This document shows positions 8,017-15,712 of a stretch of 64,000 nt of DNA, piece by piece. Position 1 is the first letter of the stretch. Each line of letters begins with the position of its first letter. This DNA is from Aeromicrobium endophyticum (GTDB taxonomy: Bacteria; Actinomycetota; Actinomycetes; Propionibacteriales; Nocardioidaceae), in contig NZ_QUBR01000001.1 of NCBI RefSeq assembly GCF_003586285.1, positions 1,853,373 to 1,917,372 on the forward strand, in the 5' to 3' direction. The notes beneath the pieces were generated by a model that made no database searches, was not told where the DNA came from, and was given only the letters and a program-made list of their open reading frames with translations. The translations under genes were made by a program, and so were the position numbers.

Positions 8017-8864
8017 CGGGCACCGTGCGGGATCGTGAAGGGAGCGAGGGCACCGGCGTCCACCGGGATCGTCGCGCCGGTGATGAAGCGCGCCTCGTCG
8101 GAAGCCAGCCACAGGACGGCGTGGCTGATGTCCACAGGCTCGACCCAGGGCACGTCCAGGATGTGCATCGCCGACATGACTTCGACGACCTGTTCGTCGG
8201 TCGAGTCGGGGTCGCCCGTCCAGGCTGCGCGGATCGCAGGGTTCTGGATCATCGGGGTGTTGACGGTGGTCGAGGCAATGGCGTTGACCCGGATGTCGAA
8301 CGGACCGAGGTCGATGGCACACGCCTTCATCAGACCTGTGACGCCATGCTTCGCGGCCACGTAGTGAGCCATGCCGGGCACGCCGACGAGTCCCGACGTC
8401 GAGGACGTCAGGATGATCGAGCCGCCGCGACCGGCCTCGATCATGAGCGGAGCGACCGCTCGGATCGTGCGCCAGGTGCTGGTCAGGAACCGGTCGATCG
8501 TGTCGGTGAAGCTGTCCTCGCTCATCTCGTACGAGACCCCGGGCGACCCGGCGCCTGCGTTGGCCAGCACGATGTCGATGCTGCCGAGCTCGGCGACTCC
8601 TTGCGCGGCGACCTCGTGCAGTCGGTCGAGATCACGCACGTCAGCCTTCTCGAAGACGATCCGGCGCCCCATCGCCTCGATCTTCGCAACCGTCTCGTCA
8701 CGGTCCGCCATCGTGGCCATCGGGTAGGCGAGACCAGGGATATCCTCCAAGATGTCGAGGGCGATGATGTCCGCCCCCTCCTCGGCCAGCCGAAGTGCAT
8801 GAGCGCGGCCCTGACCGCGCCCTGCTCCCGTGATGAATGCGACTTTCCCGTCGAGACGTCCCAT
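8013..8864 (-). CDS. mycofactocin-coupled SDR family oxidoreductase
   Basis: 283 residues. The loop GAGRGQGRAHALRLAEEGADIIALD is the hallmark of mycofactocin-coupled dehydrogenases, which bind NAD(H) without exchanging it and pass electrons to the peptide-derived cofactor mycofactocin. An insert after the second strand, a catalytic Ser (TSSTSG), and YVAAK for the Tyr/Lys pair are visible. The family usually oxidises secondary alcohols. No mycofactocin maturation gene is in this window, so they must lie elsewhere if the assignment is right. First gene of a two-gene minus-strand operon under a palindromic operator. Confidence 0.85.
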   Translation of the reverse strand: MGRLDGKVAFITGAGRGQGRAHALRLAEEGADIIALDILEDIPGLAYPMATMADRDETVAKIEAMGRRIVFEKADVRDLDRLHEVAAQGVAELGSIDIVLANAGAGSPGVSYEMSEDSFTDTIDRFLTSTWRTIRAVAPLMIEAGRGGSIILTSSTSGLVGVPGMAHYVAAKHGVTGLMKACAIDLGPFDIRVNAIASTTVNTPMIQNPAIRAAWTGDPDSTDEQVVEVMSAMHILDVPWVEPVDISHAVLWLASDEARFITGATIPVDAGALAPFTIPHGAR

Positions 8865-8921
8865 CGTCGATGCTCCTTGCCTAGTAGACGGTCATGGCGC
8901 TCGTGCACCGTGACGTGAGAC

Positions 8922-8954
8922 ACTATAGACACTAGCGTTGAAAGATCAACGCTA
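8922..8954 (-). promoter_or_regulatory. promoter with perfect TetR-type operator
   Basis: On the minus strand TTGATC (8944-8949) and TATAGT (8922-8927), 16 bases apart, drive the two dehydrogenase genes. A perfect inverted repeat with 9-bp arms, TAGCGTTGA and TCAACGCTA around AAGA (8933-8954), overlaps the -35 box, which predicts repression. A related GCGTTGA palindrome lies at 10567-10584 beside the TetR gene. Confidence 0.7.
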
Positions 8955-9018
8955 ACGATGACAAGGATGAGCGGCGTCGCGCCTGGCGGCGCTTGCTCGG
9001 ATCGAAGAGGAGATTCCC

Positions 9019-9717
9019 ATGGCAGATGAGCAGCGGATCGCGGTCGTGACAGGTGGCGCCGGCGTGATCGGGTCGGCCATCGTGGCCGGCCTCAAGGCGT
9101 CAGGGCACCGCACCGTCGTTCTTGACCGAGCGGGTGGCGACGTCGTGTGCGACCTGTCGTCGGAGTCGTCGACCCGAGAGGCTGCGGCGACGGTGCTCGA
9201 GCGACACGGACGCTGCGACGTCCTGGTCAACTGTGCGGGTTACCTGGACTCGATGACGTTGGAGGAGCTCGACCTGAGCCGCTGGCGTGCCCTCATGGCC
9301 GTGAACGTCGAGGCGGGCCTCCTGTTGGCGCAAGCGTTCGTCCCGGGCATGGTGGAGAACGGCTTCGGACGGATCGTCTTCATCTCCTCCGATGGTCAGT
9401 GGGTGCCTCCGACCGCGGACTTCCTGCCCTACGTCACGAGCAAGGCTGCCCTGCTGGGCGCCATGAGGAGCCTTGCGGCGACGTACGGCGGCGACGGCAT
9501 CGCCGTGTCGGCCGTGGCGCCCGGCCTGACCGACAGCCCAGCGGCGCGTGCGGTGATCCAGGAGGGGGCGCTCGACGCGGTCATCGCGACCCAGGCGGTC
9601 AAGCGGAGGCTGGTGCCTGAGGACACCGCGAACACCGTGGCGTTCTTGGCATCCGACGCCGCGGAGGCGTTGACCGGGCAGGTCCTCGTCGTCGACGGTG
9701 GAACCGTCATGCGCTAG
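9019..9717 (+). CDS. SDR family oxidoreductase
   Basis: 232 residues, shorter than its neighbours. VTGGAGVIG cofactor loop, a compact second strand (VVLDRAGGDVVCDL) where Asp suggests NAD preference, NCAG for NNAG, Ser in FISSDG and YVTSK for the catalytic pair. ATG 9019 follows AGAGGAG. It is transcribed away from the mycofactocin-coupled dehydrogenase, sharing the operator-bearing gap, and ends 19 bases before the convergent TetR gene. Substrate unknown. Confidence 0.85.
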   Translation: MADEQRIAVVTGGAGVIGSAIVAGLKASGHRTVVLDRAGGDVVCDLSSESSTREAAATVLERHGRCDVLVNCAGYLDSMTLEELDLSRWRALMAVNVEAGLLLAQAFVPGMVENGFGRIVFISSDGQWVPPTADFLPYVTSKAALLGAMRSLAATYGGDGIAVSAVAPGLTDSPAARAVIQEGALDAVIATQAVKRRLVPEDTANTVAFLASDAAEALTGQVLVVDGGTVMR

Positions 9718-9736
9718 GACCCGAAGAGACCCGCGG

Positions 9737-10489
9737 TCAGGACGAGCGGTCCTGCCCCAGGGTCTGTTCGAGTCGGTCGAGATCCTGCCGAAGGGCGGCG
9801 ATGGCGCGTCGGGGACTCATGGCCTGTCGTTCCGCCAGATCGGACTGCTGCAGGCTTGCCAACGCCATGTCGGCGACCTGGTCGGCGACCGAGTCGATCG
9901 AGTCGCCGCCGGGCTGGAACCACCAGGCGGTCCAGTTCGAGATGCCGAAGACGCTGAGGGCCGCGACCCGAGTATTGACAGGACGCAGCTCGCCCGCTGC
10001 GACGCCTTCCTCGATGACTGCCGCGACCATGTCGGCGGCATCGCGTCGCCCGGCGTTGAACTTCTTGGCGCTGGCAGGCGACAGCTCTGACTCGGACTTG
10101 ACCAGGAGGAGGAACAAGTCGGTGTGCGTCAGGACCCACTTCACGTTCTGTCGCGTGATGGCATGCAACCGCTCGGCAGGACCCAGGTCACTGCGCTTCG
10201 CAATGGCCGCGAGCTCGTGGGCCGGTCCGTTCACGCCCTCGACGATGAGGCGGTCGAGGAGCTCGTCCTTGCTCTTGAAGTAGTAGTAGAGCGCGGGGCG
10301 CTTGAGCCCCATCGACGTGGCGATGTCTTGGAGACTCGTGCCGGAGAACCCGCGTTCGGCGAACAGTCGAGTCGCGTGCTCGAGCACTTCGTTCTCCATC
10401 AGCTGCTTGCGAGGAGTCGCGGCTGCGGCTGTTGGCTGAGCCGCCCGTGGCGTGCTCGGCGTCTTCGGGCGCTGAGAGTCGGATGCCAT
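9737..10489 (-). CDS. TetR/AcrR family transcriptional regulator
   Basis: 250 residues. After a 30-residue Pro/Ala-rich tail comes a TetR DNA-binding domain: ATRLFAERGFSGTSLQDIATSMGLKRPALYYYFKSKDELL, in which the GLKRPALYYYF recognition helix is unmistakable. The all-helical C-terminal domain would bind the effector. The ATG at 10487-10489 is preceded at exactly six bases by TAGGGT, so the mRNA is probably leaderless. It is divergent from the AMP ligase; GCGTTGA-type palindromes in this gap and at 8933-8954 are its likely targets, and an acyl-CoA its likely effector (inference from family members beside CoA ligases). Confidence 0.88.
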   Translation of the reverse strand: MASDSQRPKTPSTPRAAQPTAAAATPRKQLMENEVLEHATRLFAERGFSGTSLQDIATSMGLKRPALYYYFKSKDELLDRLIVEGVNGPAHELAAIAKRSDLGPAERLHAITRQNVKWVLTHTDLFLLLVKSESELSPASAKKFNAGRRDAADMVAAVIEEGVAAGELRPVNTRVAALSVFGISNWTAWWFQPGGDSIDSVADQVADMALASLQQSDLAERQAMSPRRAIAALRQDLDRLEQTLGQDRSS

Positions 10490-10566
10490 GGGGTCACCCT
10501 ACGGTGACGAGGTCCCGCGGTGTCACGGCTGGACAGGGTCATGTGGATCACGTACTATCTACGTCT

Positions 10567-10599
10567 GCGTTGAATAATCATCGCCTGCGTTACAGGCGA
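10567..10599. promoter_or_regulatory. imperfect TetR operator and hairpin before the AMP ligase
   Basis: GCGTTGA-ATAA-TCATCGC at 10567-10584 is an inverted repeat with one mismatch and matches the half-site of the perfect operator at 8933-8954. Overlapping it, TCGCCTG-CGTTA-CAGGCGA (10581-10599) forms a 7-bp hairpin. Both lie 30-60 bases before the ligase start. Confidence 0.55.
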
Positions 10600-10629
10600 C
10601 TGTCTCCCGATCGTGAAGGATGTCCAGAC

Positions 10630-12294
10630 ATGACACGTCGTGTGGATCCGCGAGTCGTCCCGTATCCCCCTGCTCGTGTCGAACGGTACCTGTCCAGCGG
10701 TGTGTGGGACGAGATTCCGCTGGCCCAGAGCTTCCGAGCGGTGGCGGAGCGGTTCGGCCCCCGCACCGCCGTCATCGACGAGAAGGGGTCGGTTACCTAT
10801 CGCGAGCTCGATCTGCGGAGCGACCAGGTGGCGGCAGCGTTCGCGATGGGCGGCCTCGAGCCGGGCGATCCCGTGCTGTTCCAGATCGGCAACAGCATCA
10901 CCAGTGTCGTGGCCTGGTACGCGGTCCTCAAGGCGGGTGGAATTCCGGTTGCCACGTTGGCGGGACACCGTGCGCACGAGATCGGGCACATCTCGAACTT
11001 GGTCGGGGCCGTCGCGCACATCGTCGATGACTCGACGCCGGACCGTTTCGACATGGTCGCCTTCGCCCGTGAGCAAGCCGCCCAGAGCGGGACGCTGCGG
11101 CTGCTCTTCACCGTCGGCAGCGTGCGCGACCCCGAGGCCATCGACGTCGAAGCGATCGAGACGCTCGGCGCCGACGTCGACCGGCAAGGGGCACGCCGGG
11201 TGGTCGACGCCGCGCAGGCAGGGCTTGGGCCCGAGGACGTCGCCGTCTACCAGCTGTCTGGCGGGACCACGGGGGTGCCGAAGGTCATTCCGCGCCTTCA
11301 TGGTGAGTACTGGAACAACGGCCTCGCGTGGGCGACCGCACTGTCCCGGACCGAGGAGAGCGTGACATGCCATGCCGCGCCGCTCATCCACAACGCCGGC
11401 ATCACGTGCGGCCTGCACGGCACGCACTCGGTCGGTGGGTGCATCGTGCTGCCACCGACCGAGCGGTCCACCGCTCTGCGGATGATGGCTGAACACGGTG
11501 TGGACGACACGATCTTCGGCCACGGGATGTTCAACTGGATCCAGTCGGAGGAGTACGAGCCCGCTGCGGCGGCGCTGCGGACCGTGGTCCTGTCCGGCGC
11601 CAAGGTTCCGGAGGAGGTGTTCGCTCGGGTCGAGGGGCTGGGTGCGCGTGCGCTTCAGACGTTCGGGATGGGGGAGGGGATGTTCACCCTCACGCCCTTC
11701 GACGCTCCTCGCGAGCTGCGGAGCACCACGGTCGGCCCGCCACTGGCCGCTGACGACGAGGTCCGCATCCTCGAGCCGGGCGGTGAGCAGGAGGTGAGCG
11801 ACGGCGAGGTCGGAGAGCTCGCGTGCCGCGGGTGGTACACGATTCCTGGCTACTTCAGCTCCGGAGAGCACAACGCGTCGGCCTTCACGGCGGACGGGTT
11901 CTTTCGGACAGGTGACCTCGCCCGGGTGACGGTGCACGACGGCCAGCGCTTCATCTCGATCGAGGGCCGGCTGAAGGACCTCATCAACCGGGGCGGTGAG
12001 AAGATCAACGCCGAGGAGCTCGAGGGTCTTCTGCGCCGGCACCCCCAGGTGCAGGACGCGGCCGTGGTCGCCATGCCCGACAAGGTGCTCGGCGAACGAG
12101 TGTGCGCCTATCTCGTCACGACGGGACCGCGGTTGGACGTACCCGACCTTCAGGAGCACCTCGAGGCCCTCGGCGTGGCCAAGTACAAGTGGCCCGAGCG
12201 GGTGGAGCTGATCGATCAACTGCCGCGGACGCAGGTCGGCAAGATCGACAAGAAGGGTCTTCGGCAACGCGTCGTCGGCGCGTTGCCGGCCTGA
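10630..12294 (+). CDS. EntE-like acyl/aryl adenylate-forming ligase
   Basis: 554 residues of the ANL superfamily; it activates a carboxylic acid as the acyl-AMP and, in a catabolic setting, probably passes it to CoA. Motifs: QLSGGTTGVPKVIPR phosphate loop, GMGEGM (A5), RTGDLA (A7), GRLKDLINRGGEKINAEELE (A8) and the C-terminal QVGKIDKK with the catalytic Lys. The SGGTTG.PK.IPR and NRGGEKI wording is that of 2,3-dihydroxybenzoate-AMP ligases, so an aryl or cyclic acid substrate is likely. No siderophore genes are nearby, arguing against iron uptake. ATG 10630 follows AAGGA; the frame is open about 66 codons upstream without a good start. Confidence 0.83.
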   Translation: MTRRVDPRVVPYPPARVERYLSSGVWDEIPLAQSFRAVAERFGPRTAVIDEKGSVTYRELDLRSDQVAAAFAMGGLEPGDPVLFQIGNSITSVVAWYAVLKAGGIPVATLAGHRAHEIGHISNLVGAVAHIVDDSTPDRFDMVAFAREQAAQSGTLRLLFTVGSVRDPEAIDVEAIETLGADVDRQGARRVVDAAQAGLGPEDVAVYQLSGGTTGVPKVIPRLHGEYWNNGLAWATALSRTEESVTCHAAPLIHNAGITCGLHGTHSVGGCIVLPPTERSTALRMMAEHGVDDTIFGHGMFNWIQSEEYEPAAAALRTVVLSGAKVPEEVFARVEGLGARALQTFGMGEGMFTLTPFDAPRELRSTTVGPPLAADDEVRILEPGGEQEVSDGEVGELACRGWYTIPGYFSSGEHNASAFTADGFFRTGDLARVTVHDGQRFISIEGRLKDLINRGGEKINAEELEGLLRRHPQVQDAAVVAMPDKVLGERVCAYLVTTGPRLDVPDLQEHLEALGVAKYKWPERVELIDQLPRTQVGKIDKKGLRQRVVGALPA

Positions 12295-12300
12295 GACACC

Positions 12301-12768
12301 ATGACGTACGAGCGGGTGTACGCCGAGGACGTCCCGGTCCGCACTGAGATCGAGCTTGGGGAGCACCGCGTCACGCGAGGCGAGATCATCGCGTTCGCGC
12401 GGCAGTGGGATCCCCAGCCTTTCCATGTCGACGAGGAGTTCGCACGCGGCACGGTGTTCGGGGACCTGATCGGCAGTGGTCTGCACACCATGGCGATCTT
12501 CCAGCGTCTGGCAGTGACGCGTCTTTATCGTCACTGGGCCATCATCGCCGGCCGCGCCATCAACGACGTGCGGATGACCCGTCCGTTGAGGCCTGACACG
12601 ACGGTGCGCGCCACCGTGTGGGTGGACTCGGTGGAGCCGGACTCGCCGTCGCGATCGTTGATGCGCAAGACGGGCACGGTGTGGCACGGAGACCACGTGA
12701 TGATGACCATCGGTGTCGAGTCCTACATCGCGCGGCGACTCGGTGACGAGGGGGCGTCGCCGTGTTAG
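12301..12768 (+). CDS. MaoC family (R)-specific enoyl-CoA hydratase-like protein
   Basis: 155 residues with a single hot-dog domain. The hydratase motif (FARQWDPQPFHVDEEFA) holds the catalytic Asp and His, and GDLIGSGLHTMAIFQRL forms the central helix. MaoC enzymes hydrate trans-2-enoyl-CoA. It begins 6 bases after the AMP-ligase stop, so the acid activated by that ligase may be hydrated here as its CoA ester; that link is inference from order and spacing. Confidence 0.83.
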   Translation: MTYERVYAEDVPVRTEIELGEHRVTRGEIIAFARQWDPQPFHVDEEFARGTVFGDLIGSGLHTMAIFQRLAVTRLYRHWAIIAGRAINDVRMTRPLRPDTTVRATVWVDSVEPDSPSRSLMRKTGTVWHGDHVMMTIGVESYIARRLGDEGASPC

Positions 12769-12791
12769 TTGTTGACGATAGTGTTGAACCT

Positions 12792-12820
12792 TTGACTCAG
12801 GCGACAAGGATAGGTATTGT
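12792..12820 (+). promoter_or_regulatory. promoter of the maleate isomerase operon
   Basis: TTGACT at 12792-12797, a 17-base spacer and TATTGT at 12815-12820. The transcript would start about 12827, giving a short leader with AAGGAG at 12835-12840. A GTGTTGA half-site (12781-12787) just upstream resembles the TetR operator half. Confidence 0.72.
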
Positions 12821-12844
12821 CGCGGTAAGACACCAAGGAGAAAC

Positions 12845-13642
12845 ATGACACTCAGGCGAGTGGGACTGATAGTCCCTAGCTCGAACGTGACGGTGGAGAC
12901 CGAGCTCCCGCAGCTCCTGCGCAGGCAGGAGGGGCTCGACGTCAGCTTCCACTCGTCGCGCATGCGGATGACGGCGGTGACGCCGGCGGGACTGGCCGCC
13001 ATGAACGTCCAGCGCGAACGGTGCGTCATGGAAGTTGCCGACGCGGGGCCGGACGTCCTGCTCTATGCCTGCCTGGTCGCACTGATGGCCGGAGAGCACG
13101 AGGAGCACCAGCGTGTCGAGTCGCTGGTCGCCGAGCAGCTGGCCACCGGGCAGTCCCCGACCCTGGTGCGCTCGAGCGCCGGCGCACTCCTGGAGGCGCT
13201 GGAGGCGCTGTCAGTCCGCCGGGTCGCACTGGTCACTCCCTACATGGCGCCACTGGCCCGCAAGGTCGTGGACTACATCGAGCACGAGGGCTTCGAGGTG
13301 GCGGACTACCGCGCGCTCGAGGTCGAGGACAACCATGCTGTCGGGTGCATCGAGGGTTCTCGCGTCATGGCGGCGGCGCGTGAGCTCGACCTCACCGGAG
13401 TGGACGCCGTCGTGCTGTCGGCCTGTGTGCAGATGCCGTCGCTGTCGCTCATCGCCGATGCGGAGCAAGAGCTGGGACTGCCGGTCATCAGCGCCGCGAC
13501 GGCCGGAGCCTTCAGCATCCTGAGGGCTCTCAACCTCCCGGCGGCCGTCGCGAACGCCGGCTCGCTCCTCATGTCCGGCACCGATCTCTACGACAGTGCA
13601 GCCACTGCACACGACAGCATCAACCTGGGGGTAGTCCGATGA
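12845..13642 (+). CDS. maiA: maleate cis-trans isomerase
   Basis: 265 residues of the Asp/Glu racemase superfamily. GLIVPSSNVTVETELPQLL, SFHSSRMRMTAVTP, LLYACLVALMAGEHEEH and VLSACVQMPSLSLI match actinobacterial maleate isomerase closely as I remember it; the two catalytic Cys (in YACL about residue 77 and SACVQMPS about residue 195) are both present. The enzyme turns maleate into fumarate by a covalent Cys adduct, without cofactor. Related enzymes act on methylmaleate-type acids, so a substituted maleate is possible. It opens a four-gene operon in which every junction overlaps. Confidence 0.85.
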   Translation: MTLRRVGLIVPSSNVTVETELPQLLRRQEGLDVSFHSSRMRMTAVTPAGLAAMNVQRERCVMEVADAGPDVLLYACLVALMAGEHEEHQRVESLVAEQLATGQSPTLVRSSAGALLEALEALSVRRVALVTPYMAPLARKVVDYIEHEGFEVADYRALEVEDNHAVGCIEGSRVMAAARELDLTGVDAVVLSACVQMPSLSLIADAEQELGLPVISAATAGAFSILRALNLPAAVANAGSLLMSGTDLYDSAATAHDSINLGVVR

Positions 13643-14283
13643 ACGCTCTGCACGACAAGCATCTCGTCCGCGGCGTCGACCACGCGGCGTTTCCGACCTT
13701 CGATCCCGTCGGCACGGTCAGGTTCTACCGGGACGTCCTCGGCTTCCCGGTGGTCCACTCGATCTGCGCCGCAGGCTGGGGGCCGGAGAAGCACCCGGAC
13801 TTCATCCACTTCTTCTTCGACATCGGCAACGGCGACCGGATCGCCTTCTTCTACTACTTCGGGCTGGAGCCCTTGCCCGGCGGTCGCGGGGACGCCTATG
13901 CACAGTTCGACGACGACGTGCCGGAGTTCTTCCTCGGTTCGCGTCACCTCGCCTTGAGCGTGGAGTCGGAAGACTCGCTGAACGAGTACCAGCGGCGCCT
14001 TGACGACAGCGAGTGGGCCACGGAGATGCGCGTGCAGCACGAGACGATCGAGTCGATCTACACGCATGACCCCAACGGCTACATCGTCGAGATCACCCGT
14101 GCCCTGCGACCGGTCACCCCCCAGGAAGACGTCGACGCGAATCTCACGATCGACGCACTGGTCGATGTGGTGAGCCGCGGCGATGCGAGCATTCACGCTC
14201 TTCTCAACCGCAAGGCCGAGTTGATCGTCGAGCGTTCGGACGACTGGGACACCCTGCTCGCCCAGCCCGAGGCCACCAGCTGA
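13639..14283 (+). CDS. VOC family protein (glyoxalase/extradiol dioxygenase fold)
   Basis: 214 residues. GVDHAAFPTFDPVGTVRFYRDVLGFPVVH gives the first metal-ligand His and the classic first beta-alpha-beta-beta-beta unit; SRHLALSVES supplies a second His and YTHDPNGYIVEITR the terminal Glu, so a two-His/one-Glu site is likely. The last 50 residues (NLTIDALVDVVSRG...) are a helical extension. The family includes dioxygenases, isomerases and lyases; the placement directly after maleate isomerase (ATGA overlap) suggests it makes or handles the maleate-type product. Specific reaction not known. Confidence 0.78.
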   Translation: MNALHDKHLVRGVDHAAFPTFDPVGTVRFYRDVLGFPVVHSICAAGWGPEKHPDFIHFFFDIGNGDRIAFFYYFGLEPLPGGRGDAYAQFDDDVPEFFLGSRHLALSVESEDSLNEYQRRLDDSEWATEMRVQHETIESIYTHDPNGYIVEITRALRPVTPQEDVDANLTIDALVDVVSRGDASIHALLNRKAELIVERSDDWDTLLAQPEATS

Positions 14284-14531
14284 TGGCCTCGGTGTACTTC
14301 CTCGACGTGCCCGAGAACCGTCCTGTCGTCGAGGTCGCCGAGCGCTCGCAGCAGGTGCACGTGACCAAGAACGGGCCCTACTTCGAGATCAGCGCCGCGG
14401 AGCCCTTCGAGATCGACCGCCGGGCCACGGGGGCCCGACACGCTGTCTGGTACAGCTGTGTCGCCGGCATCCGAGGCTTCCGGATCGCGGGGTGGGACAA
14501 GAACTCCCTCCGTTTCGAGATCCAGTCGTGA
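14283..14531 (+). CDS. small unrecognised protein in the maleate operon
   Basis: 82 residues, tied to its neighbours by TGATG and GTGA overlaps, which makes it a real gene. It has no membrane helix or signal peptide and appears mostly beta (VYFLDVP, VHVTKNGPYFEI, HAVWYSCVAGIRGFRIAGWDKNSLRFEI). One Cys and several Tyr/Trp are present but no motif I can name. A small accessory or electron-transfer-free binding subunit of the adjacent VOC protein or hydrolase is possible. I do not recognise a family. Confidence 0.7.
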   Translation: MASVYFLDVPENRPVVEVAERSQQVHVTKNGPYFEISAAEPFEIDRRATGARHAVWYSCVAGIRGFRIAGWDKNSLRFEIQS

Positions 14532-15712
14532 GCGGAGAGGCGACCGCTGCGGTGCGGCTGCGCACTCAGGACGGGGCGTTCGTCAGCGGGCTGCTTCGGA
14601 CGCCCGCCGGCGGTGCAGGCACCGTCGTGAGCATCATGCACCCACGCGAGGACGTGACGCACCACCCGCAGGTCTCCCAGCTCCTCGATCAGGGTTTCGC
14701 GGTGTGGACCCAGGGGACTCGGTCGATGAACAACGACATGCGGCTGCTACACGAACAAGCTGTGCTCGACGTGGCCGCGGGGCAGACGTTCCTGGAGGAA
14801 CAGGACTTCGAGTCCAGGGTGGCTCTGGGGCACTCCGGTGGCGCGACGCTCTTCGCCTTCTACCAGGAGCAGGCGGGCCTGCACGCGGGCGAGCGGCTGA
14901 CATCGGCGCCCGACGGCACGCCGGTCGACCTGGCCGCCGCGCGGATGCCGATGCCGGACGGGTCGATCTTCATGGCCCCGCACCCTGGGCAGGGCGTCCT
15001 GCTGCAGCGCGTCATCGACCCGTCAATCACGGACGAGTCCGATCCGACCTCGGTCGACCCATCCCTTGACGCCTTCGACCCCGCCAACGGGTTCCGCCCT
15101 GCGCCCGACTCCTCGTCGTACGCACCGGAGTTCGTCGAGCGGTACCGCGCGGCGCAGAAGGCTCGTGTCCACCGCCTGGACCGGTTGGCGGCCGAGTCCG
15201 TCGAGGCTACCCGCCATCATCAGGATCTCGCTGCCGAGACGGGCAATGAGGCCCACAGACGGCGGGCGCTCACCCCGGACATCATGATCGTGCACCGCAC
15301 AGATGCCGACCTGCGCTCCCTGGACTTGACCATCGACCCGAATCGTCGTCCCTACGGGTCGCTGTTCGGGCGGCGGCCCGATCTCGGCAACCACGGCTTC
15401 GCGGGGTTCTGCCGCATCACGACCCCCTCGGCGTGGATGTCGACGTGGTCGGCCACGACATCGCGGGCCAACTTCGTGAAGAACGTCAGCGCGGTCGCGT
15501 CTCCGACGCTACTGATCGAGCTGACGGGCGATCAGGCCTGCTTTCCGGCTGACGCCCGACAGATGTACGCCGCGCTGCCCGCGCTGGACAAGAAGCACGT
15601 CCGGGTCGCTGGCACCCACTTCGGGGGGGCTGTCGCGCCGGGCGAGCCCACCGGGACCGAGCTCGCCGCTCAGCAGATCGGTCGATGGCTGAAGGAGCGC
15701 TTCACGGCGTAG
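14528..15712 (+). CDS. alpha/beta hydrolase family protein
   Basis: 394 residues. The nucleophile elbow GHSGGA (about residue 105) fits an alpha/beta hydrolase, GTRSMNNDM lies in the region before it, and AGTHFG near the C-terminus supplies the catalytic His; an acid in LIELTGDQACF is the likely third member. A long middle insert, rich in Arg and Asp, is not typical of small esterases. GTG 14528 overlaps the stop of the 82-residue gene. Last gene of the maleate isomerase operon; it may hydrolyse a ring-opened product or CoA/amide bond, but the substrate is not evident. Confidence 0.75.
   Translation: MSGEATAAVRLRTQDGAFVSGLLRTPAGGAGTVVSIMHPREDVTHHPQVSQLLDQGFAVWTQGTRSMNNDMRLLHEQAVLDVAAGQTFLEEQDFESRVALGHSGGATLFAFYQEQAGLHAGERLTSAPDGTPVDLAAARMPMPDGSIFMAPHPGQGVLLQRVIDPSITDESDPTSVDPSLDAFDPANGFRPAPDSSSYAPEFVERYRAAQKARVHRLDRLAAESVEATRHHQDLAAETGNEAHRRRALTPDIMIVHRTDADLRSLDLTIDPNRRPYGSLFGRRPDLGNHGFAGFCRITTPSAWMSTWSATTSRANFVKNVSAVASPTLLIELTGDQACFPADARQMYAALPALDKKHVRVAGTHFGGAVAPGEPTGTELAAQQIGRWLKERFTA

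Noticed and set aside
10555-13029. An 824-codon minus-strand frame
   Set aside because: Antisense to the AMP ligase, MaoC and maleate isomerase, which have clear motifs; the frame has none.
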